Assembly (NCBI GenBank): GCA_963713445.1
Contig: CAVQMB010000047.1
Location: forward strand, 150,958 to 214,957
Source: CAVQMB01 sp963713445
GTDB taxonomy: Bacteria; Pseudomonadota; Gammaproteobacteria; Competibacterales; Competibacteraceae
Length of the DNA: 64,000 nt
Direction: 5' to 3'
The first letter of the stretch is position 1. Every line of letters starts with the position of its first letter. Made by a program: the position numbers and the translations under genes. Under the pieces are notes generated by a model. It was not told where the DNA came from. It ran no database searches and saw nothing but the letters and a program-made list of their open reading frames with translations. Below, piece after piece: positions 26,451 to 36,234 of the stretch.

Positions 26451-27170
26451 TCAGGTGTTCTGGTGGCCGGCACCGGCGCCAGCCAGTTCACGCACCCGGT
26501 CCTCATCAGCCGCCAGTTCCGCAGCCTGGCCCTCGTGCACGATACGGCCGTCATCGATGACATAGGCCCGGTCCGCCACCCCCAGCGCCATCCAGGCATT
26601 CTGCTCGACCAGCAGCACCGCGATCCCTTCGTCGCGCATGGTGCGGACCACATCGAACACTTCCTGCACGATCTTGGGCGCCAGGCCCTGCGAAGGCTCG
26701 TCCATTAACAGGAAAGTCGGGTTCAGCAGTAGCGAACGCGCCACGGCCAGCATTTCCTGCTCGCCGCCGGACAGCTGCCGCCCCAGGTGGCCACGGCGCT
26801 CTTCGAGCCGCGGAAACACTTTAAGCACACTGTCGATGGTCCAGCGACCGGGACGCTCAGCCGGTACCCGGAGATTGTCGATCACCGACAAGTGCCCAAA
26901 GATCTTGCGCCCCTCGGGGACATAGCCGACACCGAGCTTGGCGATGCGGTAAGGCGGCCAACCGGTTACATCCTTATCGAACAGCCGGACCCGACCCTGC
27001 CGTGGTGGTGTCAGTCCGATCACGCTACGCAAGCTGGTGGTCTTGCCGGCGCCATTGCGCCCCAGCAGCGTGACCACCTCGCCCTCGTTTACGTTCAACG
27101 ACACGTCATACAGAATATGACTCTTGCCGTAATAGCTGTTGATCTTGTCGACGTCGAGGACCTTGCTCAT
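26451..27170 (-). CDS. livF: Branched-chain-type ABC transporter ATPase LivF
   Basis: This 239-residue ATPase has Walker A GRNGAGKTT, signature LSGGEQEML and Walker B FLLMDEPSQGLAP. VPEGRKIFGHLSVIDNL is the LivF-specific segment that separates it from LivG. It is the last gene of a five-gene HAAT-family importer (binding protein, H, M, G, F). Its ATG overlaps the livG stop by four bases. The substrate may be branched-chain amino acids or another small amide or alcohol-derived compound; PQQ genes next door leave this open. Confidence 0.93.
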   Translation of the reverse strand: MSKVLDVDKINSYYGKSHILYDVSLNVNEGEVVTLLGRNGAGKTTSLRSVIGLTPPRQGRVRLFDKDVTGWPPYRIAKLGVGYVPEGRKIFGHLSVIDNLRVPAERPGRWTIDSVLKVFPRLEERRGHLGRQLSGGEQEMLAVARSLLLNPTFLLMDEPSQGLAPKIVQEVFDVVRTMRDEGIAVLLVEQNAWMALGVADRAYVIDDGRIVHEGQAAELAADEDRVRELAGAGAGHQNT

Positions 27171-27919
27171 ACCGCTTCCCCCAGATAGGCCGCCTGCACT
27201 TTTTCGTTGGCGGCAATCTCGTCGGGTGTACCCTCGGCCAGGAAGTGGCCATTGTCGAGCACTGTGATGTAGTCGGCCACACCAAAGATGAGATCCATAT
27301 CATGTTCGATGAACAGCATGGGCAGGCCCCGTTCCTTGTGCAGGTGACGGATCAAACCAACCATGTGCTGGGTCTCACGATCACCCATTCCGGCGGTGGG
27401 TTCATCAAGCAGCAGCAGTTTGGGATCGAGTGCCAGCGCCACCGCCACCTCCACCACCCGCTGATCACCGTGGGCCAACTCGCCGACCACACGCTGCTCC
27501 TTGCCGCCGAGTTCGCAGGACTCCACCAGCTCACCGATACGGCGACGCACCTCGCGCCGGGTGCCAGGACCGATGAACGGCCGGGAATTCAGTCCCATGG
27601 CCGTTTCCACCGCGATCCGCAGGTTTTCATACACCGGCAGTTCCAGAAACACCTCGGTGATCTGAAAAGTCCGAACAATGCCCGCATGGACCCGCTGTTC
27701 CGGCTTTAGCCGGTTGATGACCTGACCCTGAAAGCGGATTTCACCGGTGGTGGGCGGAAACGCACCGCTGATCAGGTTGAACAGCGTGGTTTTGCCCGCA
27801 CCGTTGGGACCAATCAAGGCCCGCAACTCACCTGGCGCCACTTCCAGGTTGATATCAGCCAGCGCCTGCAGGCGTCCGAAGTTGCGCGATATATTGCTCA
27901 GCGACAGTACCGCGCTCAT
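27167..27919 (-). CDS. livG: Branched-chain-type ABC transporter ATPase LivG
   Basis: The protein has 250 residues from the ATG at 27919, which overlaps the livM stop (ATGA); a longer upstream reading lies inside livM and is rejected. Walker A is GPNGAGKTT and Walker B is LLLLDEPTAGMGD. A LAHGDQRVVEVAVAL segment replaces the canonical LSGGQ, as is usual in LivG proteins. FQITEVFLELPVYENLRIA is also LivG-like. Confidence 0.93.
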   Translation of the reverse strand: MSAVLSLSNISRNFGRLQALADINLEVAPGELRALIGPNGAGKTTLFNLISGAFPPTTGEIRFQGQVINRLKPEQRVHAGIVRTFQITEVFLELPVYENLRIAVETAMGLNSRPFIGPGTRREVRRRIGELVESCELGGKEQRVVGELAHGDQRVVEVAVALALDPKLLLLDEPTAGMGDRETQHMVGLIRHLHKERGLPMLFIEHDMDLIFGVADYITVLDNGHFLAEGTPDEIAANEKVQAAYLGEAV

Positions 27920-28854
27920 GCTGGCGCCCTCCGTCGGATCAAGCCCAGAATGCCCTGCGGGAACAACAGCACGATGGCGATGAAAATGATACCGATGAAG
28001 GTCATCCAGTTGGTGGTGATGCTGCTCAGGTAGTCCTGCACCACCACGAAGATGATCGCACCCACCAGCGGTCCCCAGAAGCTGCGCATGCCACCCAGTA
28101 CGCAAATGATCACAAAGTCACCCGACAACACCCATTGGAGATCGGCAGGTGAAGTGAAGTTGTTCAACAGCGCGTTGAGCGAACCGGCCAGTGCGGCGAC
28201 AAACCCGGAAACCGCAAACGAGACCCAGATATAGCGTTCAATCGACACCCCGAGGAAACGCAACCGGCGCTCGTTTTCCCGCACTGCGACGAAGGTACGG
28301 CCCAGCGGCGAGCGCAGGATCTGCGCAATAATCGCGATCCCAATGGCAAAGAACAGCAGCACGAAATAATAGAAATGATTACCGTCGATCGGGATCACCG
28401 CACCGCCCGGCAGATGGATCGGCTGACGCTGAAAGCCGGTCAGGCCGTCCTCGCCACCCGTCAGCGAGTTCCAGCGCACCGCGATGAAGTAGAACATCTG
28501 GCCGATGGCGATGGTGATCATGGCAAAATAAATGCCGCGGCGTTTGACCGTCAAAGGCGCCACCAGTGTGGCGATGATCCCGCCCAGCATCACCCCGCCC
28601 AGCATGGCCAGCAGCGTGTTGTGCGTGACGAATTTCAGCAACAGGCCCGTGCCGTAACCGCCCAGTCCAAAATAGGCGGCGTGGCCGAACGACAGACCGC
28701 CGGTATGGCCGAGCAGCATGTTGAGCGCCATCGCGGCCAACGCGAACACCAGAACCCGCGACGCCAGCGCGGTATAACCACCAATCAGCGGCAACCAGAA
28801 CGGTGCCGACAACAGCAGCAGCCAAATGACCAGGTTGGCAAGCAACGCTCTCAT
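27916..28854 (-). CDS. livM: Branched-chain-type ABC transporter permease LivM
   Basis: This 312-residue permease has eight to ten hydrophobic segments. The family signature GGLSFGHAAYFGLGGYGTGLL lies at residues 50-70, and SPLGRTFVAVRENERRLRFLGVSIERYIWVSFAVSG is the cytoplasmic coupling region. The C-terminal GGMRSFWGPLVGAIIFVVVQDYL is typical. It overlaps livH by four bases at its start and livG at its end. Confidence 0.93.
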   Translation of the reverse strand: MRALLANLVIWLLLLSAPFWLPLIGGYTALASRVLVFALAAMALNMLLGHTGGLSFGHAAYFGLGGYGTGLLLKFVTHNTLLAMLGGVMLGGIIATLVAPLTVKRRGIYFAMITIAIGQMFYFIAVRWNSLTGGEDGLTGFQRQPIHLPGGAVIPIDGNHFYYFVLLFFAIGIAIIAQILRSPLGRTFVAVRENERRLRFLGVSIERYIWVSFAVSGFVAALAGSLNALLNNFTSPADLQWVLSGDFVIICVLGGMRSFWGPLVGAIIFVVVQDYLSSITTNWMTFIGIIFIAIVLLFPQGILGLIRRRAPA

Positions 28855-29717
28855 TCCAGCAACCCCTCCTGTCCGAACAGACCGCGCGGTCGGATGACCA
28901 GCACCAGCAACATAATGGCGTAGATCACCACATCGCTGGCTGCCGGGTAATACGTCGTGGTAATCCCGGCGGCGACCCCGATGACAATGCCACCCACCAG
29001 GCTGCCGAACAGACTGCCGACCCCGCCGACGATGATCGCGACAAAGCTCGGCATGATCAGCGTGGTTCCCATGGTCGGATCAAGACCCAGACGGCCCGCA
29101 GCCAGCACCCCGGCCAGACCGGCCAGCAGGATACCGAGACCGAAGTTGGCCGCCCGCAGCTTGTAAATGTCCACGCCCAGCGCCGAGATGGTCTCGAGGT
29201 CGCCGGTACCCGCCCGGATGCGCACGCCCAGTTTGGTATACCGCAATACGGCGAACAACGCCGCTGTGGCCACCAGTGCGACCACCACCAGGAATACGCG
29301 GTAGCCGGTGATGAAGAAATAGGTACTGCTGAGCGGATGGCCCAGCGCTGCAGGTACGCTGAACGGCACCCCCTGCGCGCCCCAGATGGTGCGGATCAGA
29401 TCCTCCATCACCATCGCCAGCCCGAATGTCACCAGCAGGCTGAAGAGTGGATCGCGACCATACACAGGCCGGATAATGGTTCGTTCAGCGATGAGACCGA
29501 TGATCGCCGCCAATACCGGTGCAATCAGCAGTGCACCCCAGAAACCCACATACGGCAGCAAGCTGTAGGCGAAATACGCGCCCAGCGCCAGAAAACCACC
29601 GTGGGCGAAGTTGATGACGTTATTGAGGCCCATAATGAGCGACAGACCCAACGCCATCAGCGCGTAGAAAACGCCAATGATCAAACCATTAAAGACATTG
29701 AACAGGAGCAACTCCAC
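28851..29717 (-). CDS. livH: Branched-chain-type ABC transporter permease LivH
   Basis: The protein has 288 residues, with a GTG start at 29717 preceded by AAGGAG. LFNGLIIGVFYALMALGLSLIMGLNNVINFAHGGFLALGAYF is the LivH N-terminal signature. RAGTGDLETISALGVDIYKLR is the coupling loop, and GGVGSLFGSLVGGIVIG a conserved glycine-rich helix. It follows the binding-protein gene after a 107-base gap that contains a strong hairpin. Confidence 0.93.
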   Translation of the reverse strand: MELLLFNVFNGLIIGVFYALMALGLSLIMGLNNVINFAHGGFLALGAYFAYSLLPYVGFWGALLIAPVLAAIIGLIAERTIIRPVYGRDPLFSLLVTFGLAMVMEDLIRTIWGAQGVPFSVPAALGHPLSSTYFFITGYRVFLVVVALVATAALFAVLRYTKLGVRIRAGTGDLETISALGVDIYKLRAANFGLGILLAGLAGVLAAGRLGLDPTMGTTLIMPSFVAIIVGGVGSLFGSLVGGIVIGVAAGITTTYYPAASDVVIYAIMLLVLVIRPRGLFGQEGLLE

Positions 29718-29749
29718 ACGCCCGTCTCCTTAAGACAATATTCCGCAAA

Positions 29750-29793
29750 CGCCCCCGGGCCGTGCTGCCCGATTAGGACACGACCCGGGGGCG
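29750..29793 (-). repeat. Stable hairpin between binding-protein gene and livH
   Basis: CGCCCCCGGG (29750-29759) is complementary to CCCGGGGGCG (29784-29793), and an inner CGTG/CACG extends the stem after one unpaired base on each side. It lies 32 bases after the upstream gene's stop on the minus strand. No T-run follows. Such structures often protect the mRNA of a highly expressed binding protein and reduce read-through to the permeases. Confidence 0.6.
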
Positions 29794-29824
29794 GGCTAGT
29801 TGTCGCGCCAGCGACGCGTGAGAT

Positions 29825-31078
29825 TTACGACGGATAACTCATCTTGCAGCCTTTCTCCTCGGCCGACAGGGCAATCTTGTCGCCGGCGACGATATCAGCC
29901 ACGTTGTACAGCTTCGGATACTTACCCTTGGCATCGACTTCACCCGGGAACAGGTCCGCCATCAACTGATGGTCACCGGCCCGGAAATACGGCGCATTGG
30001 GTTCCAGCGCGACTGACGGCGGCAACTTCATGCCTTCCAGGGCCTTGGCCAACTTTATGCCATTGGTGCTGCCGGCCTTCTCCGCCCCCAGTGCCAGCGA
30101 ATGCAGGCCGGCATAACCGAACCAGCTTCGTGCGGTGGGGTAGTCATTATACTTCTTGCGGTAGGCCGCCACGAATTCCTTGACGTGCGGGGTATTGGGC
30201 TGATCCCACCACCATTCAAAGGTCCACCAACCCATTAGCGCGGCCGGCGGCAGCGCCCGCAGCACCTCCAGTTCCATCAGGCCACCGGCGATCGCCATGT
30301 CCTTGTTCAGACCAAACTGAGTGGCCTGCTTGAGGCAGTTGACCAGGTCATTGCCAGCCTGCAACACGATCAGTACATCCGGGTTGGCCGACTTGGCTTT
30401 GATCAGATAGGACGAGAAATCAGTGGTGCCCAGCGGCGCCAGCGCATTGCCCAGCACGGTGCCGCCCATGCCCTTCAGGAGCTTGGCGAAGGCCGCCTGC
30501 TCGGTATGACCGAAGGCGTAGTCAGGCGTGATGAAATACCATTTCTTGCCGAACTTATCGGCCAGCGTCTTGGCGATCCCAGCGGCCAGCATGTAGGTGG
30601 TGGTACAGATACGAAACACGTTCCAGTGGCACGACGCACCGGTCACGGCGTCGGTGTGACCACCGGTCACCATATAGACCTTACCTTTCTCGTTCGCCGT
30701 CTGGGCAACCGACAACGCCACCGCAGAGGAAACGGCGCCCATCAGGAAATCGACATTATTGCGGTCGATCAGCTTGCGGGCCTTCTGTACCGCGGTACCG
30801 ACGTTGGCATTGGTGTCCTCGATGTGCAACTGCACCGGGCGGCCCAGAATGCCGTTCTTGGCATTGAGTTCCGCAGCCGCCATCTTGGCGCCCCTGACCT
30901 CATTACCACCCAGTGCCGCATAGGTGCCGGTAAGCGGATCGACCATACCGACATTGACCGGATTGTCAGCCGCATAGGCGAACCGCGTCATCGACCCGAG
31001 CGCGCCTACTGCACCCAGTGCAGCACCGGCCTTCAGCAGATTGCGGCGGTTAATGTTGAACTCATCATGGATGCTCAT
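29825..31078 (-). CDS. ABC transporter substrate-binding protein (HAAT family, TAT-exported)
   Basis: The protein has 417 residues from the ATG at 31078, with AAGGAGG seven bases upstream. NRRNLLKAGAALGAVGALGSMTRFAYA is a twin-arginine signal. The mature part is a type I periplasmic binding fold: VNVGMVDPLTGTYAALGGNEVRGAKMAAAELN, then LIDRNNVDFLMGAVSSAVALSVAQ and FFITPDYAFGHTEQAAFAKLL-like segments. It is the first gene of the liv-type operon. TAT export of this class is less common than Sec export. The ligand is unknown; close association with pqqAE suggests a compound of the PQQ-dependent oxidation pathway as an alternative to Leu/Ile/Val. Confidence 0.87.
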   Translation of the reverse strand: MSIHDEFNINRRNLLKAGAALGAVGALGSMTRFAYAADNPVNVGMVDPLTGTYAALGGNEVRGAKMAAAELNAKNGILGRPVQLHIEDTNANVGTAVQKARKLIDRNNVDFLMGAVSSAVALSVAQTANEKGKVYMVTGGHTDAVTGASCHWNVFRICTTTYMLAAGIAKTLADKFGKKWYFITPDYAFGHTEQAAFAKLLKGMGGTVLGNALAPLGTTDFSSYLIKAKSANPDVLIVLQAGNDLVNCLKQATQFGLNKDMAIAGGLMELEVLRALPPAALMGWWTFEWWWDQPNTPHVKEFVAAYRKKYNDYPTARSWFGYAGLHSLALGAEKAGSTNGIKLAKALEGMKLPPSVALEPNAPYFRAGDHQLMADLFPGEVDAKGKYPKLYNVADIVAGDKIALSAEEKGCKMSYPS

Positions 31079-31567
31079 ACCCAAACCTCCTTAATACTCA
31101 ACAATTGTTATGAAACCGCGCCCTATGGGCGCGGTTTCATCGGAGCGACGCCATTGTGACGCCACGGTAACGCCGTATGGTCGCCAGCGCAGCGGCACAG
31201 TACCACGCCATGCATGAACCATCGGTACGACACGGGGCCACCGCTGCGATCCTGGATCTCCAGGCCAGCGCAAACAGCGACAGGGAAAGGGAGCGGCAAG
31301 CAATGCCACCCTGCTCACGGGGCTTGGTAGCCTCAGGGCATGCCGGGGTGCCGGAAATCAGGCCTAACAACAGTCGTTTTCCTTGTGTACGGTGCCGACG
31401 TACGTACGTTATCTGCATCTTTACAATATTGTTGACCCGATCGCGTCCGTCAGCATAACAGATTGGCTGGCGACACTCGCAGGTCCAATGCAATTGACGA
31501 TCCGACCAGCGGACCGCCCAAGAGTGTCGACACCTTATATTCAAGCCCCCCCTCCACGTCAAGCGGA
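31079..31567. other. Intergenic region upstream of the liv-type operon
   Basis: These 489 bases lie between the end of pyc and the binding-protein gene, both on the minus strand. I see no coding region. The part next to the binding-protein gene holds the palindrome AACAATTGTT (31100-31109) and a hairpin (31110-31140). Further up is another palindrome, ACAATATTGT (31423-31432), with a similar core. No convincing -35/-10 pair was found. Confidence 0.6.
31110..31140 (-). terminator. Perfect hairpin upstream of the binding-protein gene
   Basis: ATGAAACCGCGCCC and GGGCGCGGTTTCAT form a 14-bp perfect stem with a 3-base loop, 31 bases before the binding-protein ATG on the minus strand. It may end read-through from pyc, 430 bases upstream, or form a leader structure. 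No T-run follows in either direction. Confidence 0.5.
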
Positions 31568-34500
31568 TTACCTGGATTCAGCGCCCTCCACAATCAGCGC
31601 AACCAGTAGATCCTTGGCCTCGACCTGAGCGCCCGGCGTCACCAGCACCTGCTCCACAACCGCCGGCCGCTCGGCCCGAATAGCGGTTTCCATCTTCATG
31701 GCTTCCAGTGTCACCAGCACATCACCGCGCTCGACTTTCTGCCCTACCGTCACCGCAACGCTGACCACCGCCCCCGGCATCGGGGCTGCCACCTGACCCG
31801 GATCACCGTCGATCGCCTTAGGTCTGGTCCCAGCCTTGGCGGCCAGTCCTTTCTGCGCCACTTTCACCATGCGCGGCTGGCCATTGAGTTCGAAGAATAC
31901 CCGCCGCTGGCCACTGTCGTCCGGTTCGGAAAGCGCCAGGAAGCGGATCACCAGAGTCTTGCCCTTGTCGATCTCGAGGGCTATTTCATCGCCTTCGCTC
32001 ATCCCGTAGAAGAACACCGGTGTCGGCAACACGGCCACATTACCGTACTGACTGCGAAAGCGGGCGTAATCGGTGAACTACCTGCGGATACATCAGCCAC
32101 GAGGCCAACTCGTCATCGCTGATGTCACGGCCGCTCTGATCCCGTGCCCGGTCGCGCTCGGCCTCCAGATCAACCGGCGCCAGCGCCGCGCCCGGGCGTA
32201 CCCGCGACGGCGGCTCGTGGCCCAGCACCCGCCGGCTGACCGCCTCCGGGAAACCATCCGGCGGAAATCCGAGATCGCCCCGGAACAGCGCCACCACGGA
32301 TTCTGGAAACGCCACGTCGCGCTCCGGATTCATGACCTCGTCCACAGTCAACCCACTGGTCACCATGAACAAGGCCATGTCGCCCACCACCTTGGAGGTC
32401 GGCGTGACCTTGACGATATCGCCGAACAACTGGTTAACCTGTGCATAGGCCGCGGCCACTTCCGGCCAGCGGTGATCAATGCCCAGCGAACGGGCCTGTT
32501 CGCGCAGATTGGTGTACTGCCCGCCCGGCATCTCATGTTGATACACGTCGGCGGTGCCGGACCTGATGTCGCTCTCGAAAGCGCCATAGCTCCGCCGTAC
32601 GCCCTCCCAATAGTGCGACACGGCCCGCACAGCCGACTGCGGCAGGCCGCAGTCGCGGGCATCACTGGCTAGCGCCGCCACCACCGCACCCAGGTTCGGC
32701 TGCGAGGTCAGGCCGCTCATGCGTCCAGGCCGATCGACCGCGTCCGCGCCGGCCTCGACCGCCGCCAGCACACTCGCCGCAGCCATGCCGCTGGTGTCGT
32801 GGGTATGGAAATGGACCGGCAGAGCCGATTTCCTCGCGCAGAGTCGCGCATCAGTCAACCGGGCCGCGGCCGGCTTGCAGACGCCGGCCATGTCCTTGAT
32901 GCAGAGGATGTGGACGCCGGCCCGCTCCAGTTCCTTCGCCAGACCGACGTAATACTCGAGCTTGTACTTGGGCCGGGCCGGATCGGTCAGATCACCGGTA
33001 TAACAGATCGCCCCTTCGACACAGCCGACCGGTTTCCAGGATGGCGTCGATGGCCACCCGCATGTTCTCCACCCAATTGAGGGAGTCGAACACCCGGAAC
33101 AGGTCGATCCCGGCGTTGGCGGCTCGCTGCACGAAATAGCGCACGGCGTTGTCGGGATAATGGGTGTAGCCAACGGCATTGGAGCCGCGCAGCAACATCT
33201 GCAGCAAAATATTCGGCACCCGCTCGCGCAGTGCCACCAACCGCTCCCAGGGATCCTCCTTGAGAAACCGCAGCGCCACGTCGAAAGTCGCCCCACCCCA
33301 GCATTCGAGCGCAAACAGCTGCGGTAACAACCGTGCGTAATACGGCGCGATTTCCCAGATGTCATATGAGCGCAGGCGGGTCGCGAACAGCGATTGGTGG
33401 GCATCACGCATAGTGGTATCGGTGATCAGCACCGCGTTGCTGTCGCGCATCCACTGGGCGAACCGTTGCGGGCCCAGTGCTTCCAGCCGGTCACGGCTCC
33501 CGGCCGGAATCTCCGGCGCCAGCTTGACCGGCGGCAACGGCGCCGGCTCCAGCGGCAGCCGCGGCCGGATGCGACCCTCGACCTCCGGGTTGCCGTTGAC
33601 GATCACCTCACCCAGGAACTGCAGCAGGCGTGTCGCCCGGTCGCGGCGGCGGGCAAAACGGAACAGATTCGGCGTCTCGTCGATGAAGCGGGTGGTGTAG
33701 TCGCCGCTCTCAAACTGCGGATGATTGATCACATTTTCGAGAAACAACAGATTGGTGGCCAGACCCCGTACCCGGAATTCGCGCAAGGCCCGGTCCATGC
33801 GCCGGATCGCTTCGTGCACGCTGCCACCCCAGGCGGTCACCTTGACCAGCAGGGAATCGTAGTACGGCGTGATCAGCGCACCCGAATAGGCCGTGCCGGC
33901 ATCCAGCCGGATACCAAAGCCGGCGGCGCTGCGATAGGCATTGATGCGCCCGTAATCGGGCACGAAGTTGTTTTCCGGATCTTCGGTGGTCACCCGGCAC
34001 TGCAGCGCATGCCCATCCAGCGCGATAGCGGCCTGCGCCGGAATACCACTCGCCGGATCGCCGATCCGCGCCCCTTCGCTGATGCGAATCTGGGCCTTTA
34101 CAAGGTCGATGCCGGTGACTTCCTCGGTCACCGTGTGCTCGACCTGGATACGCGGATTGACTTCGATGAAATAGAATCGGCTGGCGTCAGCATCGAACAG
34201 AAATTCGATCGTGCCGGCGTGGGTATAACCGACTGTATCGGCCAATCGCAACGCCGCCTGACAGAGTTCGGTACGCTGCGCATCACTGAGATACGGCGCC
34301 GGGGCACGCTCGATGACTTTCTGGTGACGGCGCTGTACCGTGCAATCGCGTTCGAACAGATGAATGCGATTGCCATAGCTGTCGCCCAGCACCTGGACCT
34401 CCACGTGACGCGCCCGCCGCACCAGCTTTTCGAGATAAACTTCGTCGTTGCCGAATGCCGCTTTAGCCTCACGCCGGCCGCTGTCGACCTGGCTCAGCAG

Positions 34501-35055
34501 ATCGCGTTCGGAGTCGATCACCCGCATACCGCGGCCGCCGCCGCCCCAGGAGGCTTTCAGCATCACCGGGTAACCGATCGCCGCCGCCTGCTGCAGCACC
34601 GCGCTGGCCTCATGCGGCAGCGGCCCGGTGGCCGGCATCACCGGCACCCCAGCCGATTCGGCCAGGCGCCGTGCCGCCACCTTGTTACCAAGCTGGCGCA
34701 TGACATCGGGTTCAGGGCCGATGAAGACGATCCCCTCGGCGGCACAGGCGGCGGCGAACTCCGGATTTTCTGACAGGAATCCGTAGCCCGGATGAATGGC
34801 ATCGGCACCAGCCTCCCGCGCCACCCGCAGGATGTCGTGGATGTCGAGATACGCCGCCAGCGGATTCTTGCCCGCGCCCACCCGATAGCTCTCGTCGGCC
34901 TTGAATCGGTGCAGCGCAAATCGGTCCTCATCGGAATAAATCGCCACCGTCCGGATACCCAACTCGTTGGCCGCGCGCATGACGCGGATGGCGATCTCGC
35001 TGCGATTGGCAACCAGCAGGCGACGGATAGGACGACGCTCGACGGCGACAGACAT
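31568..35055 (-). pseudogene. pyc: Pyruvate carboxylase (single-chain), two frameshifts
   Basis: One gene is read in three frames. The first, from ATG 35055, gives the biotin carboxylase domain (LLVANRSEIAIRV, KASWGGGGRGM, ...) and the start of the carboxyltransferase domain (TDTTMRDAHQSLFATRLR). The second holds the rest of the carboxyltransferase (CIKDMAGVCKP, VHFHTHDTSGMA). The third is the biotinyl domain with AMKMET. Removing one C near 33018 and one G near 32078 restores CEGAICYTGDL and YPQVFTDYARFRSQYGN, giving about 1160 residues, the usual length. The enzyme makes oxaloacetate from pyruvate. All motifs are intact, so the breaks look recent or are sequencing errors. The gene stands alone. 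Confidence 0.88.
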
Positions 35056-35248
35056 GGGCGTACTCCCGGATCCAAAGGGTCGATGAATGGATTCAGTATG
35101 ATGGCTACGGTCGCCGAATCACAATTCCATCGGCGTCAGCCAATTGCCTGATCCGACCAGCCTCCCCAGCGCCACCCGGCACGCGCTTGCCATTTCAATC
35201 CGTTGCGCCTAATCTGCTGGATTTTCAGAGAAATAGGAACAAAGCTTC

Positions 35249-36229
35249 ATGTCCGACGCATGGCGATTGATGTTCATCTTCCCAGGCCAGGGCTCACAGT
35301 ACGCCGGCATCGGCAGCGACCTGCACAGCGAATACCCCAGCGTCCGCGAGCTCTACGCACGGGCCAGCGATGTGCTGGGATACGACATCGCCGAGCTCAG
35401 CTTCCGGGGCAACGATGAGCAGCTGACCCAGACCCGGAATACCCAGCCCGTGCTGCTGACGCATCATATCGCCTGCCTGACAGTGTTCCGCGAGCTTACC
35501 GGTGAGCGCTGCCAGCCGGCCGTGACCGCCGGCCACAGCCTGGGTGAGTATTCAGCTCTGGTGGCCGCTGGCGTGATCCGCTTCGAGGATGCCCTGCGGC
35601 TGGTGCAAAAGCGCGGCGAACTGATGGGCGAGCTGGGTACCGGCGAAATGCTGGCGCTGCCGTTGCCGCTCGATCAGGCCCAGCCGCTGGCTGAAAAACA
35701 CTATTGCGCCGTCGCCGGACTCAACCTGCGCGATCAGACCGTGGTCGGTGGCCGCAGCGGCGACCTGGACCGGCTGGCGGCGGAATTCGAGGCCGGCCAC
35801 CCGCGCAAGCGGGCCGTGCGATTGCGCACCGAGGGTGCGTTCCACACGTATTACATGGTCAACGCCGCGCGCGAATTCCGCCTGGTACTGGAAGAAGCCG
35901 ACTTCGATCCCGGTCCGGTAAAGGTGCTGTCGAACTACACCGGCGGCTACCACGCCGCCGAACCGGCCGCCATCCGTACCCGGCTGTTCTTCCAACTGTT
36001 CCATCCGGTCCGCTGGCTCGACAACCTGACCACCGCGATGGGCGATGGCATTACGCACATCATCGAATTCGGCGGTGGCATCGGCACCGGCAGCACTGCC
36101 GCCGAGAAACGGCCCAATCTGGAGAGTATCGTCAAGAAGGCCCAGCGTGGCACCGATTTCAAGGTGAACTACCTGGGCGCCATCAACCTTGAGAGCCTGG
36201 CCGCCAGTGCCAGCACGCTGGGGCACTGA
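35249..36229 (+). CDS. Malonyl-CoA:ACP transacylase family (FabD-like)
   Basis: The protein has 326 residues. MFIFPGQGSQYAGIG is the N-terminal acyltransferase signature. The nucleophile elbow is AGHSLGEYSAL, with the catalytic Ser and, further on, the His of GAFHTYYM. It is not in a fab gene cluster (neighbours are pyc and a VOC protein), and the C-terminal part (GGGIGTGSTAAEKRPNLESIVKKAQRGTDF) differs from standard FabD. It may therefore be a second, specialised acyltransferase rather than the fatty-acid synthesis enzyme. Confidence 0.8.
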   Translation: MSDAWRLMFIFPGQGSQYAGIGSDLHSEYPSVRELYARASDVLGYDIAELSFRGNDEQLTQTRNTQPVLLTHHIACLTVFRELTGERCQPAVTAGHSLGEYSALVAAGVIRFEDALRLVQKRGELMGELGTGEMLALPLPLDQAQPLAEKHYCAVAGLNLRDQTVVGGRSGDLDRLAAEFEAGHPRKRAVRLRTEGAFHTYYMVNAAREFRLVLEEADFDPGPVKVLSNYTGGYHAAEPAAIRTRLFFQLFHPVRWLDNLTTAMGDGITHIIEFGGGIGTGSTAAEKRPNLESIVKKAQRGTDFKVNYLGAINLESLAASASTLGH

Positions 36230-36234
36230 AAGCC

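Noticed and set aside
33394..34773. 459-codon plus-strand frame opposite pyc
   Set aside because: The composition and residue pattern are those of a reverse-frame shadow of the carboxylase.
31568..35055. Programmed frameshifting in pyruvate carboxylase
   Set aside because: There is no slippery heptamer or stimulatory structure at either break, and similar breaks occur in unrelated genes.
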